The notes under the pieces: generated by a model | What the model was told of the DNA's origin: nothing | The model's input: only the letters and a program-made list of their open reading frames with translations | The model's database searches: none | Program-made: the position numbers and the translations under genes | Shown here: piece after piece, positions 61,460 to 64,000 of the stretch | How positions within the stretch are numbered: position 1 is the stretch's first letter | How the letters are laid out: every line of letters starts with the position of its first letter | Assembly (NCBI GenBank): GCA_025992855.1 | Contig: DAJPGB010000001.1 | Coordinates: forward strand, 2,232,001 to 2,296,000 | Source of the DNA: Coriobacteriaceae bacterium | GTDB lineage: Bacteria > Actinomycetota > Coriobacteriia > Coriobacteriales > Coriobacteriaceae | Length of the DNA: 64,000 nucleotides | Reading direction: 5' to 3'

Positions 61460-63825
61460 GGATTCTCAAGCTCTTTAAAAAGCATGTCCTGGCACTGCTC
61501 GCAGCTATCGTACTTATCGTAATCAGCTGCAACGCCGATCTGGCGCTGCCTACCTATATGAGCGACATCGTCGACGTGGGCGTGCAGCAAGGCGGCATCG
61601 CCTCGCCCGTGCCCGACACCATTCGCGCCGAATCGCTCGACGACCTCGAACTCTTTATGAGCGCCAAGGACGCCAAAGCTGTGGAGGCCGTGTTTAGTAA
61701 GGCGGACAATAACGGCATTCGAACGTACAAGGGCACCGAGGAGGAGCGCGGCGACGGCGACAAGATTGCCGACATCATGAGCCTGCCTGAGACCGTCGTC
61801 CTTTCTCTCAACCAAGGCATCGACGCCAGCTCCATGGGCGACATGACCGGCGCATCCACCGAGGCAAGCAATGGCGGCGGCGCCCAGGCCATGCCCACCC
61901 CCGAGCAGATGGCGGCAATGACGCCCGAGCAGCTCGCCGAGATGCAGCAGAAGGCCGCAGCGACGCAGAACATGCAAAAGCAGATTGATGCCGACGGCGG
62001 TAAGATCACCATGAAGAGCCTGCGTCTGGGCATCGAGGGCGGTCTGGTAGACCAAAGCAAGCTCGTCGAGGGCGCCAACCAAATGGCGGATAAAATGGGC
62101 TCCATGTCGGGCTCCATCGTCACTCAGCGCGCCGTGAGCTATGTGCAGGATGAGTACAAGGCGCAGGGCATCGACCCCGCCGACGTGCAGAACGCCTACC
62201 TGGGCCGCATGGCGACCACGATGTTTGGTCTGTGCCTGATCTCACTGGTCGCCACCATCCTAACCGGCGCCGTGGCCTCGCGCACCGCCTGTTCCATCGC
62301 ACGCGACCTGCGCCGCGAGACCTTCAACAAGGTCATGCACTTCTCGCCAGCCGAGGTGGGCAAGTTTAGCCAGGCCTCGCTCATCACTCGCTGCACCAAC
62401 GACATTCAGCAGATTCAGATGGCCGCAACCCTGTTTATCCGCATGTGCCTCATGGCGCCCGTCATGGGCATCGTCGCCGTCATGCGCGTCCTGGCCAACC
62501 ACACCGGCCTGGAGTGGACCATCGCCGTGGCCATCATCGCGGTCTCGGCCGTCGTCGGCGTGCTTATGGGCCTCACCATGCCCAAGTTCAAAAAGATGCA
62601 GAGCTTTGTGGACCGCGTGAACCTTACCGCCCGCGAGCTGCTCGACGGCCTTATGCCCATCCGCTCGTTTAACCGCGAGGAGCATGAGCTCGAGCGCTTT
62701 GACCAGGCGTCCCTCGACCTGATGACCACGCAGCTCTACACCAACCGCGCCATGAGCTTTATGATGCCGCTCATGATGCTCGTCATGAACTGCATCACCG
62801 TGCTTATCGTCTGGTTTGGCGCGCAGGGCGTGTCCGACGGTGTGATGCAGGTCGGCAACATGATGGCGTTTATCTCCTACACCATGCAGATCGTCATGGC
62901 GTTTATGATCCTCACCATGGTTTCGGTTATCCTGCCCCGCGCCGAGGTCGCAGCAGAGCGCGTGGAAGAGGTCATCACCTGCCCCACGAGCATCAACGAC
63001 CCTGCCTCGCCCAAACTGCCCGCAGCCAGCGCGCCGCGCGGTGAGCTCACCTTCCGCGACGTGAGCTTCCAGTACCCCGATGCCCGCGCCGATGTCATCA
63101 GCGGCGTGAACTTCACCACACATGCCGGCCAGATGCTCGGCATCATTGGCTCAACGGGTTCGGGCAAGTCCACGCTCGTGCAGCTGATTCCGCGCCTGTA
63201 CGACGTCACGGGCGGCAGCATTTCGCTCGACGGCATCGACGTGCGCGACATGACCCTTTCCGAGCTGCGCCACCGCATTGGTTACATCCCGCAGCAGGGT
63301 CGCCTGTTCTCGGGCACCGTCGCGAGCAACCTCAAGTTTGCCGGCGACATGGTGAGCGATGATGATATGCGCCAGGCGGCACGCATCGCCCAGGCCGAGG
63401 ACTTTATCGCCGAGCGCGAGGGCGGTTACAACTCCCCCATCAGCCAGGGCGGCTCCAATGTTTCGGGTGGTCAGCGCCAACGCCTGGCCATTGCCCGCGC
63501 GTTGGCCAAAAAGCCCGAGGTCGTGGTGTTCGATGACTCGTTTAGCGCCCTCGACTACAAGACCGACGCGCGCCTGCGCGAGGAGCTGGCCAAAAACGTC
63601 ACCGACGCCGCACTCGTGGTCGTGGCCCAACGCATCGCGACCATCATGCACGCCGACCAGATCATCGTGCTCGACGACGGTCACGTAGTGGGCACCGGCA
63701 CGCACGAGGAGCTGCTGCACGGCTGCCCGGCGTACCTGGAGATTGCACAGTCGCAGCTTTCCGCCGAGGAGCTGGGGCTTACCCAAGAAGAAATTGCAGC
63801 CGTCATGGAAGGAGGCGAGCGCTAA
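61456..63825 (+). CDS. ABC exporter, half-transporter with degenerate nucleotide site
   Basis: A 789-residue type-IV ABC exporter. After the first membrane helix there is a large insert, residues about 35-250, with a Met/Gln/Ala-rich segment (MPTPEQMAAMTPEQLAEM), before the remaining five helices. The ATPase domain has Walker A GSTGSGKST (residues about 565), signature VSGGQRQRLAIARALA and Walker B VVVFDDSFSALD. The catalytic Glu after Walker B is Asp-Ser here, the mark of the weak site of heterodimeric exporters. The partner gene follows at once. Its GTG start overlaps the MarR stop. Confidence 0.9.
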   Translation: MRILKLFKKHVLALLAAIVLIVISCNADLALPTYMSDIVDVGVQQGGIASPVPDTIRAESLDDLELFMSAKDAKAVEAVFSKADNNGIRTYKGTEEERGDGDKIADIMSLPETVVLSLNQGIDASSMGDMTGASTEASNGGGAQAMPTPEQMAAMTPEQLAEMQQKAAATQNMQKQIDADGGKITMKSLRLGIEGGLVDQSKLVEGANQMADKMGSMSGSIVTQRAVSYVQDEYKAQGIDPADVQNAYLGRMATTMFGLCLISLVATILTGAVASRTACSIARDLRRETFNKVMHFSPAEVGKFSQASLITRCTNDIQQIQMAATLFIRMCLMAPVMGIVAVMRVLANHTGLEWTIAVAIIAVSAVVGVLMGLTMPKFKKMQSFVDRVNLTARELLDGLMPIRSFNREEHELERFDQASLDLMTTQLYTNRAMSFMMPLMMLVMNCITVLIVWFGAQGVSDGVMQVGNMMAFISYTMQIVMAFMILTMVSVILPRAEVAAERVEEVITCPTSINDPASPKLPAASAPRGELTFRDVSFQYPDARADVISGVNFTTHAGQMLGIIGSTGSGKSTLVQLIPRLYDVTGGSISLDGIDVRDMTLSELRHRIGYIPQQGRLFSGTVASNLKFAGDMVSDDDMRQAARIAQAEDFIAEREGGYNSPISQGGSNVSGGQRQRLAIARALAKKPEVVVFDDSFSALDYKTDARLREELAKNVTDAALVVVAQRIATIMHADQIIVLDDGHVVGTGTHEELLHGCPAYLEIAQSQLSAEELGLTQEEIAAVMEGGER

Positions 63826-64000
63826 TGGCAGACGAGACCAAGACTCAGATTCCCAAGCCCACCCGCCAGCGTGGTCCCATGGGCCGCATGGGTGGCATGC
63901 GCCGTGGCGAAAAGGCCAAGGACTTTAAGGGCACCATGAGGCAGCTGCTCGGCTATATCGGCCAGCACAAGATTGCCGTGTTTGCCGCCGTCGCCTTTGC
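63825..64000 (+). CDS. second half of the heterodimeric ABC exporter, partial
   Basis: The first 58 residues are visible: a basic, Gly/Met/Arg-rich N-terminus (PMGRMGGMRRGEKAKDF) followed by LLGYIGQHKIAVFAAVAFA, which begins the first membrane helix. ATG 63825 overlaps the stop of the previous exporter gene, so the pair is translationally coupled. It should carry the intact catalytic Glu that its partner lacks. The gene continues beyond the right edge. Confidence 0.85.
   Translation, partial: MADETKTQIPKPTRQRGPMGRMGGMRRGEKAKDFKGTMRQLLGYIGQHKIAVFAAVAF

Overview
The window reads as a chromosomal stretch of a high-GC, anaerobic, fermentative Actinobacterium, most likely a gut Coriobacteriia of the Collinsella type. 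This is inferred from the GC-rich codon use, pyruvate formate-lyase with its activase, a 2-hydroxyacyl-CoA dehydratase-type activase, PTS sugar uptake and a sucrose/fructan operon; no rRNA or tRNA gene is present to confirm it.

Layout. 1-4.1 kb: a very large acyl-CoA dehydratase activase (runs off the left edge) behind its TetR regulator. 4.2-7.2 kb: a HAD phosphatase and a TetR/MFS efflux pair with visible operators. 7.2-10.8 kb: ammonium transporter with PII protein, a CmpB-like membrane protein and an HD protein. 11.0-17.5 kb: a divergent DXS-like enzyme, a palindrome array, then a complete polar amino-acid ABC importer with a class-I glutamine-amidotransferase-like hydrolase. 17.5-19.8 kb: a GGDEF-like/REC/HD-GYP protein with an Hpt partner. 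20-34.6 kb: housekeeping and peripheral metabolism (hydrolase, radical SAM, methionine aminopeptidase, 2-hydroxyacid dehydrogenase, M18 peptidase, Ntn-hydrolase, phosphofructokinase), a membrane-bound XRE protein, a MacB/FtsX-type ABC system, and a GyrI-like protein behind an SOS box. 34.7-35.4 kb: a recombination scar fusing an Abi_2 fragment to a chloride-channel tail. 35.4-41.7 kb: ogt, then the aspartate-family pathway lysC-asd and, divergently, thrC-thrB. 42-45.1 kb: an AT-richer accessory island with an XRE regulator, a zinc-ribbon-repeat membrane protein and a probable DUF3990 toxin/XRE antitoxin pair. 45-50 kb: engB, mtnN, a serine hydrolase, pflA, degV. 50-55.7 kb: a LacI-controlled operon of two GH32 enzymes and a PTS EIIBC. 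56-58.4 kb: pyruvate formate-lyase encoded as two polypeptides. 58.9-60.8 kb: a 2-keto-3-deoxygluconate permease and SDR pair. 61-64 kb: a MarR regulator with a heterodimeric ABC exporter (second half cut by the right edge).

The most unusual material is in three places. First, the gene for pyruvate formate-lyase is split, with the glycyl-radical domain in a separate 83-residue protein. Second, a family of about 130-180 bp nested palindromes lies directly after stop codons. Their stems differ in sequence but keep complementarity, and they share a conserved asymmetric internal loop (GTCCTCGGACATG opposite GTCCTGCGGA) in a fixed orientation to the upstream gene; this looks like an undescribed 3'-UTR RNA or REP-like element. 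Third, several other palindromic repeat families (GGGACAGG hairpins, GTTGCGGTGATATAG palindromes, CTGTTACAGAT array) crowd the intergenic spaces. All calls were made by reading the sequence; no database search was run.
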